NCBI GenBank assembly: GCA_002405525.1
Contig: DHLY01000130.1
Span: forward strand, 24,341-57,229
DNA: 32,889 nucleotides
DNA from: Proteobacteria bacterium UBA4656
Lineage (GTDB): Bacteria > Pseudomonadota > Gammaproteobacteria > Xanthomonadales > Ahniellaceae
Reading direction: 5' to 3'
How positions within the stretch are numbered: position 1 is the first letter of the stretch; each line of letters opens with the position of its first letter. This document shows positions 16,211 to 26,039 of the stretch, one piece after another. The notes under the pieces were generated by a model. That model ran no database searches and was not told the DNA's origin. It saw only the letters and a list, made by a program, of their open reading frames with translations. Position numbers and translations under genes: made by a program.

Positions 16211-19200
16211 ATGATCCTTCTCGACGGGCAAGACGCCCTCTCGCCGTTCCGCCTGGAGCGCCTCAACGCGAAGGTCGGCGCGCGGGCCGCGGGGTGCCGG
16301 GTCGCCGGCGCCCGCTGGCTGTACGCGATCGAGCCCGCGCCGGGCCCCGCGCCGGACCGCGATCGGCTGCTCCGGCTGCTCGACGCCAGCGGCGACGGCG
16401 CACCCGGCGACGGCGGAGCGCGGGTGCTGTTCGTGCTGCCGCGGCTGTCCACCATCTCGCCGTGGTCCAGCAAGGCGACCGACATCGCGCGCAGCGGCGG
16501 GCTGCCGGTGGCGCGGATCGAGCGCGGCCTGAGGCTGGAGGTCGACGGTCTGCCGGCCGACCCGGCGGCGCGCGGCGCCGCGCTCGGCGTGCTGCACGAT
16601 CCGATGACGCAGTCGGTCCTGGTCGACCTCGCCGAGGTCGGCGCCGTGTTCCTGCACGGCGAGCCCGCGCCGCTGCAGCGGGTGGCGCTGGGGACCGATC
16701 CGGGTCTTGCGCTGCGCGCCGCCGACGCGCGGCTGGGCCTTGCGCTTTCGGCCGACGAGATCGACTACCTTGCGCTGTGCTTCGGCGAATTGGGCCGCGA
16801 TCCCAGCGATGCGGAACTGATGATGTTCGCCCAGGCCAACAGCGAGCACTGCCGCCACAAGGTGTTCAACGCGTCGTGGACGATCGACGGGGCGCGACAG
16901 CCGCTGTCGCTGTTCGCGATGATCCGCAACACCCACGCCGCCCACCCCGCACACACGCTGAGCGCCTACAAGGACAACGCGGCGGTGGTGGCCGGCGGCG
17001 TCGCCACGCGTTTCTTCCCGGCGCCGGCCGGCCGGTGCTGGACCGCGGTGCCGGAGGACACCGCCTACGCGATCAAGGTCGAGACGCACAATCACCCGAC
17101 CGCGATCGCGCCCTTTCCCGGCGCCGCCACCGGGTCCGGCGGCGAGATCCGCGATGAGGGCGCCACCGGCCGCGGCGCCAAGCCCAAGGCCGGGCTGACC
17201 GGCTTCAGCGTCTCCCACCTGCGCATCCCGGGCCTGCCCCGGCCGTGGGAGGCGCCGCGGACGCTGCCGCCGCGGATGGCGTCCGCGTTCGAGATCATGC
17301 GTGACGGCCCGCTGGGCGCCGCGGCGTTCAACAACGAGTTCGGCCGGCCGGCGCTGCTCGGCTACTTCCGCAGCTTCGAACTGGCGACCGACGACCCCAC
17401 GCTGCACCGCGGCTTCGACAAGCCGATCATGCTCGCCGGCGGGCTGGCCAACATCCGCCTGCCGCACGTGGAGAAGGGCCGCCTCGGTCCCGGCGACGCG
17501 GTGGTCGTGCTGGGTGGGCCTGCGATGCTGATCGGCCTCGGCGGAGGCGCGGCGTCCTCGGTCGCCGGCGGCGAGTCGGCGGCCGAACTCGACTTCGCCT
17601 CCGTGCAGCGCGACAACCCGGAGATGCAGCGCCGCTGCCAGGAGGTCATCGACCGTTGCTGGGCGCTGGGCGATGCCAACCCGATCGCGAGCATCCACGA
17701 CGTCGGCGCCGGTGGGCTGTCGAACGCGATCCCCGAGATTCTCAACGACTCGGGCGTCGGCGGCCGGATCGAGCTGCGCCGCATTCCCTGCGACGACCCG
17801 CAGATGTCGCCGATGCAGATCTGGTGCAACGAATCGCAGGAGCGCTATGTGCTTGGCCTGCCGCGCGACCGCCTGCCCGAGTTCGCGGCGATCTGCGAGC
17901 GCGAGCGCTGCCCTTTCGCGGTGGTCGGCCACGCGAGCGCCGACCGCCGCCTGGTGGTCACCGACGAGCGCCTCGGCGGCGCGCCGGTGGACCTGCCGCT
18001 GGACGTCCTGTTCGGCAAGCCGCCGCGGATGCACCGTGACGCGCGCCGCCTGGCGCCGACCGGGTTGCCGGGCTTCGACCCCGCCGGCCTCGACCTCGCC
18101 GCGGCCCTGCACCGCGTGCTGCGCCATCCCGCGGTCGGCAGCAAATCGTTCCTGGTTACGATCGGCGACCGCACGGTCGGCGGGCTGTGCGCGCGGGACC
18201 CGATGGTCGGTCCTTGGCAGGTGCCGGTGGCCGATTGCGCGTTGACCCTGCGCGACTTCGAGGGTTTTGCCGGCGAGGCGATGGCGCTCGGCGAGCGCGC
18301 GCCGCTGGCCCTGCTGGACGCCGCCGCAGCCGCGCGGATGGCGGTCGGCGAGGCGATCACCAACCTGATGGCCGCGCCGATCGCTGACCTGGGCGAGGTG
18401 CGCCTGTCGGCGAACTGGATGGCGGCGGCAGGGCAGCCCGGCGAGGACGCGGCGCTGTTCGACGCGGTGCGCGCGGTGGGTCTGGATCTGTGCCCCGCGC
18501 TCGGGGTGTCGATTCCGGTCGGCAAGGACTCGCTGTCGATGCAGGCGCGCTGGCGCGACGCTGCGGTCGAGCGCCGCGTGGTGTCGCCGGTGTCGCTGGT
18601 GGTCACGGCGTTCGCACGCACCACCGATGCGCGCCGCGCCCTGACCCCGGAACTGCGCCTCGACGAGGGCGCCAGCGAACTGCTTCTGCTCGACCTCGGC
18701 GGCGGCCACCTGCGCCTCGGGGGGTCGATCCTGGCCCAGGTCCACGGCGGCTTCGCCGGTCCGGTGCCCGACCTCGACGATCCGGTTCGCCTGCGCGAGG
18801 CCTTCGCCGCGGTGCAGGCGCTGAATGCGGAGGGCCGACTGCTCGCGCTGCACGACCGCAGTGACGGCGGCCTGCTGGTCGCCGCGCTGGAGATGGCCTT
18901 CGCCGCGCGCGCCGGGCTCGACCTCGACCTCGCCGCGGTCCCCGGCGAACTGCCCGCGCTGCTGTTCGCCGAGGAGCTGGGACTGCTGCTGCAGGTGCGC
19001 GTCGCGGACCTGCCCGCGGTGCGCGCGCGCTTCGATGCCGCCGGGCTCGGCCCCTTCCTGCACCGCATCGGCGCCCCCTGTGCGGCGCCGGTGGTGGTGG
19101 TGCGGCGGGATGCGCGAGAGGCCCTGCGCGAGGACCTCGGCACGCTGCTGGCGGCCTGGGGCGAGACCAGCCATGCGATGCAGCGTCGGCGCGACGACCC

Positions 19201-20080
19201 GGACTGCGCCGACGAGGAGTACCGCGCGCTTTGCGACCCGGTGGGGCCACCCTTGGCGCCGGCGCTGGGTTTCGATCCGGCCGAGGACGTCGCCGCGCCC
19301 TATGTCGCGCGCGGAGCGCGGCCGAGGGTGGCGGTCCTGCGCGAGCAGGGGGTCAACGGGCAGGTCGAGATGGCGGCCGCCTTCACCCGCGCCGGCTTCG
19401 ACGCCTGCGATGTCCATATGTCGGATCTCGCCGCGGGTCGGGCGCTGCTGGCGGACTACCATGGCCTCGTCGCGTGCGGCGGGTTCTCCTACGGGGACGT
19501 GCTCGGCGCCGGCCGCGGCTGGGCGGCGGCGATCCGCTACCGCGAGCCGCTGGCCGCGCAGTTCGCGGCCTTCCTCGCCGATCCCGAGCGATTCGCGCTG
19601 GGCGTGTGCAACGGGTGCCAGATGCTGGCCGCGCTGAAGGACCTGGTGCCGGGCGCCGAACACTGGCCGCGCCTGGAGCGCAACCGGTCGGAACAGTACG
19701 AGGCGCGCCTGTCGCTCGTCGAGGTGCTGGATTCACCCTCGCTGTTCCTGCGCGGCATGGGGGGCTCGCGCATTCCGGTCGCGGTGGCGCACGGCGAGGG
19801 CCGCGCGGCCTTCGCTGCCGTGGGCGACCGGGCGGCTGTCGCCGCCTGCCTGCGCTTCGTTGACGGCGCCGGTCGTCCGGCGGACCGCCACCCGGCCAAT
19901 CCCAACGGCTCGCCCGGCGGACTGACCGGCTTCACCACGCCCGACGGCCGGGTCACGATCATGATGCCGCATCCCGAACGCGTGTTCCGGTCGGTCCAGA
20001 TGTCGTGGCGGCCCCGCGACTGGGGCGAGGACTCGCCGTGGATGCGCATGTTCCGCAACGCGCGAGCCTGGTTGGGCTAA
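16211..20080 (+). CDS. purL: Phosphoribosylformylglycinamidine synthase, single-chain
   Basis: The 1289-residue protein is the long proteobacterial form of the enzyme. It converts FGAR, ATP and glutamine to FGAM in purine synthesis. The N-terminal PurS-like part, two AIRS-type synthetase halves and a C-terminal class I glutamine amidotransferase domain are all present. Visible motifs are [35 protein letters not shown] and [17 protein letters not shown]. The amidotransferase has Cys1133 in VCNGCQM and the His1254/Glu1256 pair in MPHPERVF. The start at 16211 ([18 protein letters not shown]) matches the usual N-terminus. An ATG at 16196 would add five residues; neither has a clear ribosome-binding site. 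Confidence 0.96.
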   Translation: MILLDGQDALSPFRLERLNAKVGARAAGCRVAGARWLYAIEPAPGPAPDRDRLLRLLDASGDGAPGDGGARVLFVLPRLSTISPWSSKATDIARSGGLPVARIERGLRLEVDGLPADPAARGAALGVLHDPMTQSVLVDLAEVGAVFLHGEPAPLQRVALGTDPGLALRAADARLGLALSADEIDYLALCFGELGRDPSDAELMMFAQANSEHCRHKVFNASWTIDGARQPLSLFAMIRNTHAAHPAHTLSAYKDNAAVVAGGVATRFFPAPAGRCWTAVPEDTAYAIKVETHNHPTAIAPFPGAATGSGGEIRDEGATGRGAKPKAGLTGFSVSHLRIPGLPRPWEAPRTLPPRMASAFEIMRDGPLGAAAFNNEFGRPALLGYFRSFELATDDPTLHRGFDKPIMLAGGLANIRLPHVEKGRLGPGDAVVVLGGPAMLIGLGGGAASSVAGGESAAELDFASVQRDNPEMQRRCQEVIDRCWALGDANPIASIHDVGAGGLSNAIPEILNDSGVGGRIELRRIPCDDPQMSPMQIWCNESQERYVLGLPRDRLPEFAAICERERCPFAVVGHASADRRLVVTDERLGGAPVDLPLDVLFGKPPRMHRDARRLAPTGLPGFDPAGLDLAAALHRVLRHPAVGSKSFLVTIGDRTVGGLCARDPMVGPWQVPVADCALTLRDFEGFAGEAMALGERAPLALLDAAAAARMAVGEAITNLMAAPIADLGEVRLSANWMAAAGQPGEDAALFDAVRAVGLDLCPALGVSIPVGKDSLSMQARWRDAAVERRVVSPVSLVVTAFARTTDARRALTPELRLDEGASELLLLDLGGGHLRLGGSILAQVHGGFAGPVPDLDDPVRLREAFAAVQALNAEGRLLALHDRSDGGLLVAALEMAFAARAGLDLDLAAVPGELPALLFAEELGLLLQVRVADLPAVRARFDAAGLGPFLHRIGAPCAAPVVVVRRDAREALREDLGTLLAAWGETSHAMQRRRDDPDCADEEYRALCDPVGPPLAPALGFDPAEDVAAPYVARGARPRVAVLREQGVNGQVEMAAAFTRAGFDACDVHMSDLAAGRALLADYHGLVACGGFSYGDVLGAGRGWAAAIRYREPLAAQFAAFLADPERFALGVCNGCQMLAALKDLVPGAEHWPRLERNRSEQYEARLSLVEVLDSPSLFLRGMGGSRIPVAVAHGEGRAAFAAVGDRAAVAACLRFVDGAGRPADRHPANPNGSPGGLTGFTTPDGRVTIMMPHPERVFRSVQMSWRPRDWGEDSPWMRMFRNARAWLG

Positions 20081-20090
20081 CCTCGGCGAC

Positions 20091-20771
20091 ATGAACACCG
20101 CGCTGCCCCCCGCCGCCGAGGCTCCGCCCTCGCTGAAGGCGTTCCTGCTGACGGCGGTGCTGTGGCTGCCGCTGGCGTTCTTCCTTTGGTTCGTGGCGCG
20201 CAGCGTGGTGGTCTACTTGCCGATCCAGCTGGCGGACGCGGCCCTGGTCGCGTGGATGCCGTCGGTGTTCGAGTCGGTGACCCAGGAGTTCTCCAACGCG
20301 ATCGTGCTCACCCGCTTCGACGCAGCCGGCTTCGCGGCCACCCCCGAAGGCCGGGTCGCGCGGCTGAGCACCGACGTCGACGCGCTCATGTACTGCTACG
20401 GCTGGCCGATCCTGCTCGCGCTGGTGATGGCCACGCCGCTGACCTGGCGCCTGACCTTCCTGCAACTGGGCATCGGTCTGCTGGTGCTGGTACCGGCGCA
20501 GGCGTTCGGCATCGCCGGCGAGATCCTGCTGCAGCTGTCGTACAACTTCGGCGACCCGGTCAGGCTGGCGGTCGAAGCCGCCGGTGCCTCGCAGTACGCG
20601 ATCGCGTTTTGGTACCAGTTCGGCTACCTGATCCTGCCGCCCATCGTGCCGGTGGTGGCCTGGATCCTGATGAACCGCCGCTTCATCGAGTCGATCGCCG
20701 GCCCGTTCCGGGAACCGGTTGCCGGCGGCGGCGGTCACAGCACCGGCCACTCCCGCGGGAACCCGCCATGA
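20091..20771 (+). CDS. Integral membrane protein resembling exosortase-H-associated family
   Basis: The 226-residue protein has about four to five hydrophobic segments: SLKAFLLTAVLWLPLAFFLWF near the N-terminus (shown in part), one near residue 108, one near 125-145 and a last one in YLILPPIVPVVAWILMNRR. The opening and the closing QFGYLILP...VAWILMNRRF resemble what I recall of membrane proteins annotated as exosortase H-associated, which accompany the XrtH/IPTL-CTERM sorting system. No exosortase with its Cys-Arg-His triad is in the window. The gene starts ten bases after purL, and its stop overlaps the gspE start (ATGA), so it is probably co-expressed with type II secretion. A secretion-accessory role is the alternative. 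Family assignment is tentative. Confidence 0.6.
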   Translation: MNTALPPAAEAPPSLKAFLLTAVLWLPLAFFLWFVARSVVVYLPIQLADAALVAWMPSVFESVTQEFSNAIVLTRFDAAGFAATPEGRVARLSTDVDALMYCYGWPILLALVMATPLTWRLTFLQLGIGLLVLVPAQAFGIAGEILLQLSYNFGDPVRLAVEAAGASQYAIAFWYQFGYLILPPIVPVVAWILMNRRFIESIAGPFREPVAGGGGHSTGHSRGNPP

Positions 20772-22504
20772 ATGCCGTCCTCGCCGAGGCGCCTACCGCC
20801 GCGGCCACTCCCGCCCTCGACGAGCGCATCAGCGCCCTGCTGACCGCCCGCGGCCGGTTGAAGGAAACCGACGTCGCGCGCGCGCGACGCCTGTACGACG
20901 AGGATCCGAAGGGTTCCTTCGTCATGCTGCTGGCGCGCCTCGGCCTGATCAGCGAACGCGATCTCGTCGAGGCCGCCGCCGAGGTCCTGCATCTGCCGAT
21001 GCTGTCCGCGCGCGAGTGCCCCGACGCGCCGCCGCCCGGCGTCCAGGTGTCGGTGAAGTTCCTCAAGGCGCACCACGTGGTGCCGATCACCGAGAGCGAG
21101 GCCGAGGTCGGCCTGCTGGTCGCCAACCCGCTGGACCGCTATCCGATCGACGCGATCCGGCTCGCCACCGGCCGCGAGGTGGCGGTCCGCCTCGGCCTGC
21201 AGAGCGAGATCGACGACCTGATCGAGCGCTACTACGGCTCCGGCCGCAGCGCGATGGGCACCATCGTCGAGAACCTGTCCGACGAGTCGGTGCGCAGCGA
21301 GGACGACGTCGAACACCTGCGCGACCTCGCCTCCGAGGCGCCGGTCATCCGTCTGGTGAACCTGATCATCCAGCGCGCCGTCGAGGCGCGGGCGTCCGAC
21401 ATCCACGTCGAGCCGTTCGAGAACCGGCTCAAGGTGCGCTACCGCGTCGACGGCGTTCTGGAGGAGGTCGAGGCCCCGCCGTCGTCGAGTACCGCGGCCG
21501 TGATCTCGCGCATCAAGATCATGGCCAAGTTGAACATCGCCGAGCGCCGCCTGCCGCAGGACGGTCGCATCATGCTGCGCGTGCAGGGCAAGGAGCTGGA
21601 CCTCCGCGTGTCCACCGTGCCGACGGCCTACGGCGAGTCGGTGGTGATGCGCATCCTCGACCGCGAGAGCGTGGTGCTGGACTTCCACGCGCTGGGCTTC
21701 ACCGACGAGTTCCTGCCGCGCTTCCAGCAGGTGCTGGAGATGCCGCACGGCATCCTCCTGGTCACCGGCCCCACCGGTTCGGGCAAGACCACCACGCTCT
21801 ACACGGCGCTCAGCAGGCTCAACACGCCCGACGTCAAGATCATCACCGTCGAGGATCCGGTCGAATACCAGATCGAGGGCATCAACCAGATCCAGGCCAA
21901 GCCGCAGATCGGTCTCGACTTCTCCCACGCGCTGCGCTCGATCGTGCGCCAGGACCCCGACATCATCATGATCGGCGAGATGCGCGATCTGGAGACCGCG
22001 AAGATCGCGATCCAGTCCGCGCTCACCGGCCATCTGGTGCTGTCGACCCTGCACACCAATTCGGCGGCCGGTGGCATCACGCGCCTGCTCGACATGGGCG
22101 TGGAGGACTACCTGCTGACCTCCACCGTCAACGGCATCCTCGCCCAGCGCCTGGTGCGCCGACTGGAGCCGACCCATGCGCAGGGCTACCTCGCGATGCC
22201 GGAGGTGGTGGAGCAGTTCAAGCTGCGCCGGTACACCGACGCCGACCCGATCCGCCTGTTCAAGCCCGGCCCGTCCTCGCTCACGCCGACCGGTTACCTC
22301 GGCCGCACCACGATCATGGAGTTCCTGGTCATGAGCGACGCGATCCGGCGCCTCGTGATGAAGCATGCCGGCGAGGGCGACATCGAGGCCGCCGCGCGCC
22401 AAGCCGGCATGCGCACCATGTACGAGGACGGGCTGGTGAAGTCGCTCGCCGGCACGACCACGATCGAGGAAGTGCTGCGCGTGACGCAGGAGAGCGAGGG
22501 GTGA
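20768..22504 (+). CDS. gspE: Type II secretion ATPase GspE (XpsE type)
   Basis: The 578-residue AAA+ traffic ATPase has two N-terminal regions (residues ~15-170) that bind GspL, then a PAS-like and a RecA-like domain. The Walker A motif GPTGSGKTTT spans about 334-343. The Asp box (ITVEDPVEYQIEGINQIQ), Walker B (DPDIIMIGEMRD) and His box (GHLVLSTLHTN) follow in order. The stretch between the His box and TGYLGRTTIMEF has no cysteines, whereas most GspE proteins carry a four-cysteine zinc site there. The protein powers pseudopilus assembly on the cytoplasmic face of the secretion platform. Its ATG overlaps the upstream membrane-protein gene. The downstream order gspF-D and the absence of pilus genes favour GspE over PilB. 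Confidence 0.93.
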   Translation: MNAVLAEAPTAAATPALDERISALLTARGRLKETDVARARRLYDEDPKGSFVMLLARLGLISERDLVEAAAEVLHLPMLSARECPDAPPPGVQVSVKFLKAHHVVPITESEAEVGLLVANPLDRYPIDAIRLATGREVAVRLGLQSEIDDLIERYYGSGRSAMGTIVENLSDESVRSEDDVEHLRDLASEAPVIRLVNLIIQRAVEARASDIHVEPFENRLKVRYRVDGVLEEVEAPPSSSTAAVISRIKIMAKLNIAERRLPQDGRIMLRVQGKELDLRVSTVPTAYGESVVMRILDRESVVLDFHALGFTDEFLPRFQQVLEMPHGILLVTGPTGSGKTTTLYTALSRLNTPDVKIITVEDPVEYQIEGINQIQAKPQIGLDFSHALRSIVRQDPDIIMIGEMRDLETAKIAIQSALTGHLVLSTLHTNSAAGGITRLLDMGVEDYLLTSTVNGILAQRLVRRLEPTHAQGYLAMPEVVEQFKLRRYTDADPIRLFKPGPSSLTPTGYLGRTTIMEFLVMSDAIRRLVMKHAGEGDIEAAARQAGMRTMYEDGLVKSLAGTTTIEEVLRVTQESEG

Positions 22505-22544
22505 TGGGGCTTGCCGGCGTTGGCGCAGCGGCGGTGTGCCGCCT

Positions 22545-22699
22545 CGTCGTTGACACAGGGCCCAGGCCCCAGGGCTCAGGGCCCGGTGGAGGCCGGACAT
22601 CGCGCGCCTGCGCGACCAAGGGGTCCGCGATCGCGAGAGCGAGCCGATCGGTGCTCTTCTGGGCCCTGGGCCCTGGGCCCAGGGCCCGCCGTCGTTGAC
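22545..22699. repeat. Repeat element: two GGGCCCW heptamer arrays inside a 10-bp direct repeat
   Basis: In the gspE-gspF gap the string CGTCGTTGAC occurs at 22545-22554 and again at 22690-22699. Just inside the left copy are about four imperfect heptamers of the form GGGCCCA (22558-22584). Just inside the right copy are four units reading GGGCCCT, GGGCCCT, GGGCCCA and GGGCCC (22661-22687). The two arrays are roughly inverted to each other, and about 75 bases of unremarkable sequence lie between them. The layout resembles a small palindromic element (REPIN or MITE type) with a target duplication, but it carries no gene. Each array can form a strong hairpin. Confidence 0.5.
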
Positions 22700-22739
22700 C
22701 CGCGCCCCGAACCTGCCGCACGCAGCGAACCCCGCCCCC

Positions 22740-23963
22740 ATGCCCCTCTTCCGCTACAAGGCCGTCACCCCGCAGGGCGACTCCATCGAAGGCACGATGG
22801 AGGCGCTCTCGCGCGAGGACGTGGTCGGACGCCTGCAGGAGGCCGGTAACCTGCCGCTCGAAGCGCGCGAGGCCGCAGGAGGCGGCTTTGGCGGCGGGAT
22901 CGAGCAGTGGTTCCGGCGCGCGCCGCTGTCGGGTGCGGAAATGGTGTCCTTCACCCAGCAGCTCGCCACCCTGATGGGCGCCGGCCAGCCGCTCGACCGC
23001 GCGCTGCAGATCCTGATCGACCTGCCGGACAACGACCGCGCGCGCAAGATGATCCAGCAGGTGCGCGACGTCGTACGCGGCGGCACTTCTCTGTCGGCCG
23101 CTCTGGAGCAGCAGCACGGCGCCTTCTCGCGGCTGTACATCAACATGGTGCGCGCGGGCGAGGTGTCGGGCTCGCTGCAGGCCACACTCCGGCGGCTGGC
23201 GGACTACATGGAGCGCGCGGCGCAGGTGCGCGCCTCGGTCATCAACGCCCTGATCTACCCCGCGATCCTGATGACCGTGGTGGTGATCGCGCTCGCTGTG
23301 ATGCTGACCTCGGTGGTGCCGCAGTTCGTGCCGCTGTTCGAGAGCCTCGGCCAGGAACTGCCCTGGTACACGCGGCTGGTGCTCGGCGTCGGCCAGTTCT
23401 TCGCCGGCTGGTGGTGGGCGATCCTGCTCAGCGTGGCGCTGCTGGCGTGGGCCGGCGCGCGTCGGCTCGCCGATCCGCAGGCGCGGCTGCGACTCGACGC
23501 CCGTCTGCTGGAGTGGCGGCTCACCGCGCCGCTGGTCTCGCGCATCGAAACGGCGCGGCTGGCGCGCACGCTCGGAACCCTGCTCACCAACGGCGTACCC
23601 CTGCTCACCGCGATGTCGATCGCGCGCAACGTGCTCGACAACCGGGTACTGATGGCGGCGGTCGACGAAGCCGCCGAGGACGTGAAGTCGGGCGCCGGGC
23701 TGGCCTATGCGCTGGGCAAGAGCAAGCGCTTCCCCCGCCTCGCTCTGCAGATGATCGCAGTCGGCGAGGAATCGGGCGAACTCGACGCCATGCTGCTGCG
23801 CGTCGCCGACACCTTCGATATCGAGGTCCGCAACACCATCGACCGCCTGATGCAGGCCCTGGTCCCTGCGCTGGTGGTGGTGCTGGCGGGCATCATCGGT
23901 CTGATCGCCATTTCGATCGTGCTGCCGATCCTGCAGTTGGCGCAAACCCTCGGCGTGCAGTGA
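22740..23963 (+). CDS. gspF: Type II secretion inner-membrane platform protein GspF
   Basis: The 407-residue protein starts MPLFRYKAVTPQGDSIEG, the standard GspF/PilC N-terminus, at the ATG at 22740. It has two cytoplasmic six-helix GspF domains (residues ~75-195 and ~275-400) and three membrane segments (near 175, 225 and the C-terminus). The family sequences FTQQLATLMGAGQPLDRAL and ETARLARTLGTLLTNGVPLL are clear. GspF is the core of the inner-membrane platform and couples GspE to pseudopilin insertion. It is separated from gspE by 235 bases, the only real gap in the operon, so its expression may need read-through or an internal promoter. Confidence 0.95.
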   Translation: MPLFRYKAVTPQGDSIEGTMEALSREDVVGRLQEAGNLPLEAREAAGGGFGGGIEQWFRRAPLSGAEMVSFTQQLATLMGAGQPLDRALQILIDLPDNDRARKMIQQVRDVVRGGTSLSAALEQQHGAFSRLYINMVRAGEVSGSLQATLRRLADYMERAAQVRASVINALIYPAILMTVVVIALAVMLTSVVPQFVPLFESLGQELPWYTRLVLGVGQFFAGWWWAILLSVALLAWAGARRLADPQARLRLDARLLEWRLTAPLVSRIETARLARTLGTLLTNGVPLLTAMSIARNVLDNRVLMAAVDEAAEDVKSGAGLAYALGKSKRFPRLALQMIAVGEESGELDAMLLRVADTFDIEVRNTIDRLMQALVPALVVVLAGIIGLIAISIVLPILQLAQTLGVQ

Positions 23964-23995
23964 CCGCCAGCGACCCTTTCAACCGGAGCCGAAAG

Positions 23996-24445
23996 ATGAA
24001 CATCGCTCGTTCCAGCCGTCGCACCGCCTATGCCGGTCAGGCAAGCCGCCAGCGCGGCTTCAGCCTGATCGAGATCATCATCGTGCTGGTGCTGATCGGC
24101 ATCGTGCTCGGCATCATCGCCAACCAGCTCGCCGGCGCCGGCGACAGCGGCCGCACGCGGGCAACCGTGATCCAGCTGCAGGGGCTGGCCGGCAAGATCG
24201 AGACCTACGCACTCGACAATGGCTCGGCACCCGATCGCCTCGAGGACCTCGTGCAGCGACCGGCAAATGCGCCGAACTGGATGGGCCCCTACGCCAAGGC
24301 AGAGGACCTCAAGGATCCGTGGAACCGGGATCTGGTGTACCGCAAGCCGGGCACCGAGGGCCGCGACTTCGACCTGATCTCGTTCGGCGCCGATGGCAAG
24401 GAAGGCGGAGAGGGAACCAAGGGCGCGGACATCCGCGCGAAGTGA
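23996..24445 (+). CDS. gspG: Major pseudopilin GspG
   Basis: The 149-residue protein has a leader of 21 residues ending in RQRG. Prepilin peptidase would cut before Phe22 of FSLIEIIIVLVLIG, leaving the conserved Glu5 of the mature protein. The C-terminal part LEDLVQRPANAPNWMGPYAK and LKDPWNRDLVYRKPG, then FDLISFGADGKEGGEG, is the GspG calcium-binding loop region. GspG is the main subunit of the periplasmic pseudopilus. The leader is longer than usual. It lies 32 bases after gspF with GGAG as ribosome-binding site. Confidence 0.95.
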   Translation: MNIARSSRRTAYAGQASRQRGFSLIEIIIVLVLIGIVLGIIANQLAGAGDSGRTRATVIQLQGLAGKIETYALDNGSAPDRLEDLVQRPANAPNWMGPYAKAEDLKDPWNRDLVYRKPGTEGRDFDLISFGADGKEGGEGTKGADIRAK

Positions 24446-24486
24446 GGCCCCGTCGCCGCGCCCCCGGGCAGTCGCGGCACCCCGCC

Positions 24487-24948
24487 ATGCCGATGCACCG
24501 CACCGTCCGCGGCTTCACCCTGATCGAGGTGATCCTGGTGCTGCTCCTGTTCGGCGTGGTGGTCGCCGTCGCCGCGGTGTCGCTGACCGACGGAATGTCC
24601 AGCGCGCGCGTGCGGTCGGCCGGCTACGACCTGGTCGCCGCGCTGCGCTACACGCGGGCGCAGGCCATCGTGACCCGGCGCCAGCAGGCGCTCGAACTGG
24701 ACATCGAGGCGCGCAGCTACAGCGCGCCAAAGCGCGACGTCGTGCAATTGCCGCGAAACGTCGAGCTGCGGCTGCTCACCGCCGCCGAAGAGCAGACCGG
24801 GGCCAGCAGCGGGCGCATCCGCTTCTGGCCTGACGGCAGCAGCACCGGGGGGCGCATCAAACTCGTTTACGGCGCGCAGGCCTGGGATGTCGAGGTCGCC
24901 TGGCTGACCGGCGAGGTGCGACTGCGGCCCGGTGAGGCGACGCCGTGA
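24487..24948 (+). CDS. gspH: Minor pseudopilin GspH
   Basis: The 153-residue protein has a nine-residue leader (MPMHRTVRG) followed by [17 protein letters not shown] with Glu5 after the cleavage site. The rest matches the GspH pattern: [22 protein letters not shown], a beta-rich region, and [17 protein letters not shown], where the [10 protein letters not shown] motif is diagnostic of GspH/FimT proteins. It sits in the pseudopilus as a minor subunit and is probably incorporated near the tip complex of I, J and K. Its stop overlaps the gspI start. Confidence 0.92.
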   Translation: MPMHRTVRGFTLIEVILVLLLFGVVVAVAAVSLTDGMSSARVRSAGYDLVAALRYTRAQAIVTRRQQALELDIEARSYSAPKRDVVQLPRNVELRLLTAAEEQTGASSGRIRFWPDGSSTGGRIKLVYGAQAWDVEVAWLTGEVRLRPGEATP

Positions 24949-25361
24949 ACGCGCGAAGCGGCACCGGCTTCACCCTGATCGAGATCCTGATCGCGCTGCT
25001 GATCTTCGCGCTGGCGGCCGGCGCGCTGCTGCAGATCGCGGCTGCGTCGCTGCGTGGCGCGCGTGTCGGCGCGGACCTGACGCTGGCGACCCTGTACGCG
25101 CAGTCCACGCTGGATGCCGCCGGGGTCGGCGAGCCCCTGCGCGAGGGTAGCGATGGCGGCCGCTACGACGACGAGAGATTCGAATGGACGCTCGAGGTGC
25201 GCAAGCAGGATGCGCCGCTGTCGGAGACCGGGTTGCAGGAGCAGGTTCCGGTCGACCTGTACCGGCTCGACCTGGAGGTGCGCTGGCGCGAAGGCGAGCG
25301 CGAGCGCAGCGCGCGCTTCGCCACCCTGCGCGCGGTCCAGCCGGGGGCTGGCACGCCATGA
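24945..25361 (+). CDS. gspI: Minor pseudopilin GspI
   Basis: The 138-residue protein starts at a GTG that overlaps the gspH stop (GTGA). The leader MNARSGTG is followed by [20 protein letters not shown] with Glu5 in place. The C-terminal half ([19 protein letters not shown]) matches GspI, which ends in strands of this kind. GspI forms the tip complex with GspJ and GspK and is thought to start pseudopilus assembly. Order and length support the assignment; the sequence alone would be less decisive. Confidence 0.9.
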   Translation: MNARSGTGFTLIEILIALLIFALAAGALLQIAAASLRGARVGADLTLATLYAQSTLDAAGVGEPLREGSDGGRYDDERFEWTLEVRKQDAPLSETGLQEQVPVDLYRLDLEVRWREGERERSARFATLRAVQPGAGTP

Positions 25362-26038
25362 ATGGGCGCTCGCGCGGCTTCACCCTGGTCGAGGTCATGC
25401 TGGCGCTGCTGCTGCTGGCGATGCTGTCGGCCGGCATCTACGGCGCGATCGCCACCTCGACCCGCGCGGTGCGCAGCGGCGACATCGCCATCGAGCGCAC
25501 CAACAAGTTGCGGGTGACGCAGGAGCTGCTGCGCCGGCAGGTCGCGCAGGCGATGGCCGTGCCCTTCGACCGCGACACCACCGACGGCCGGGTGACCAAC
25601 TTCCGCGGCGAGCGCGACCGCATGATGTGGGTGTCGCCGATGCCGGGCTACCTGGGCCGCGGCGGTCCGTACGTGCAGGAGATCTCGCTGGAGCGCGACG
25701 GCAGCGGCGAATCGCTCAGGTTCCGCCACGCGATGCTCAACGGCTTCGAACTGCGCGAGGGCTTTCCGGAGCGTCCGGGGCCGGTGGTGCTGCTCGAAGG
25801 CGTCGTCGAGCTGCGGATCGCTTACCGCGGGGCAGGCCCCGACGGGCGCCTCGATGACTGGGTGGACGAGTGGGACAAGGGCGCGGCGCTACCGCTGCTG
25901 GTGCGTGTCGAGCTCGAGTTCGAGCGTGGCAGCGGCATGCGCTGGCCGCCCCTGGTGGTGCCGGTGATGATCGATCCCGGCGCGGTGGGTGCGGCGCTGG
26001 AGCCGTCCTTTTTCACCCCGCCGGCAGGGGGTGGCTGA
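25358..26038 (+). CDS. gspJ: Minor pseudopilin GspJ
   Basis: The 226-residue protein starts at an ATG overlapping the gspI stop. The seven-residue leader MNGRSRG precedes [18 protein letters not shown], with Glu5 conserved. GspJ-like features are the long body with [22 protein letters not shown] (partly quoted) and [21 protein letters not shown] near the end, shown here in part. GspJ binds GspI and GspK in the pseudopilus tip. The gene order between gspI and gspK confirms the call. Confidence 0.92.
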   Translation: MNGRSRGFTLVEVMLALLLLAMLSAGIYGAIATSTRAVRSGDIAIERTNKLRVTQELLRRQVAQAMAVPFDRDTTDGRVTNFRGERDRMMWVSPMPGYLGRGGPYVQEISLERDGSGESLRFRHAMLNGFELREGFPERPGPVVLLEGVVELRIAYRGAGPDGRLDDWVDEWDKGAALPLLVRVELEFERGSGMRWPPLVVPVMIDPGAVGAALEPSFFTPPAGGG

Positions 26039-26039
26039 C

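Noticed and set aside
15374..19663. Minus-strand open frame of 1429 codons opposite dsbC and purL
   Set aside because: It lies antisense to two certain genes, has no family motifs and is rich in Arg, Gln, His and Val as expected from the complement of GC-rich codons.
22550..22555. Perfect TTGACA in the gspE-gspF gap, as a -35 box for gspF
   Set aside because: No -10-like hexamer is found 16-18 bases downstream, where the heptamer repeats lie. The hexamer also overlaps the 10-base direct repeat.
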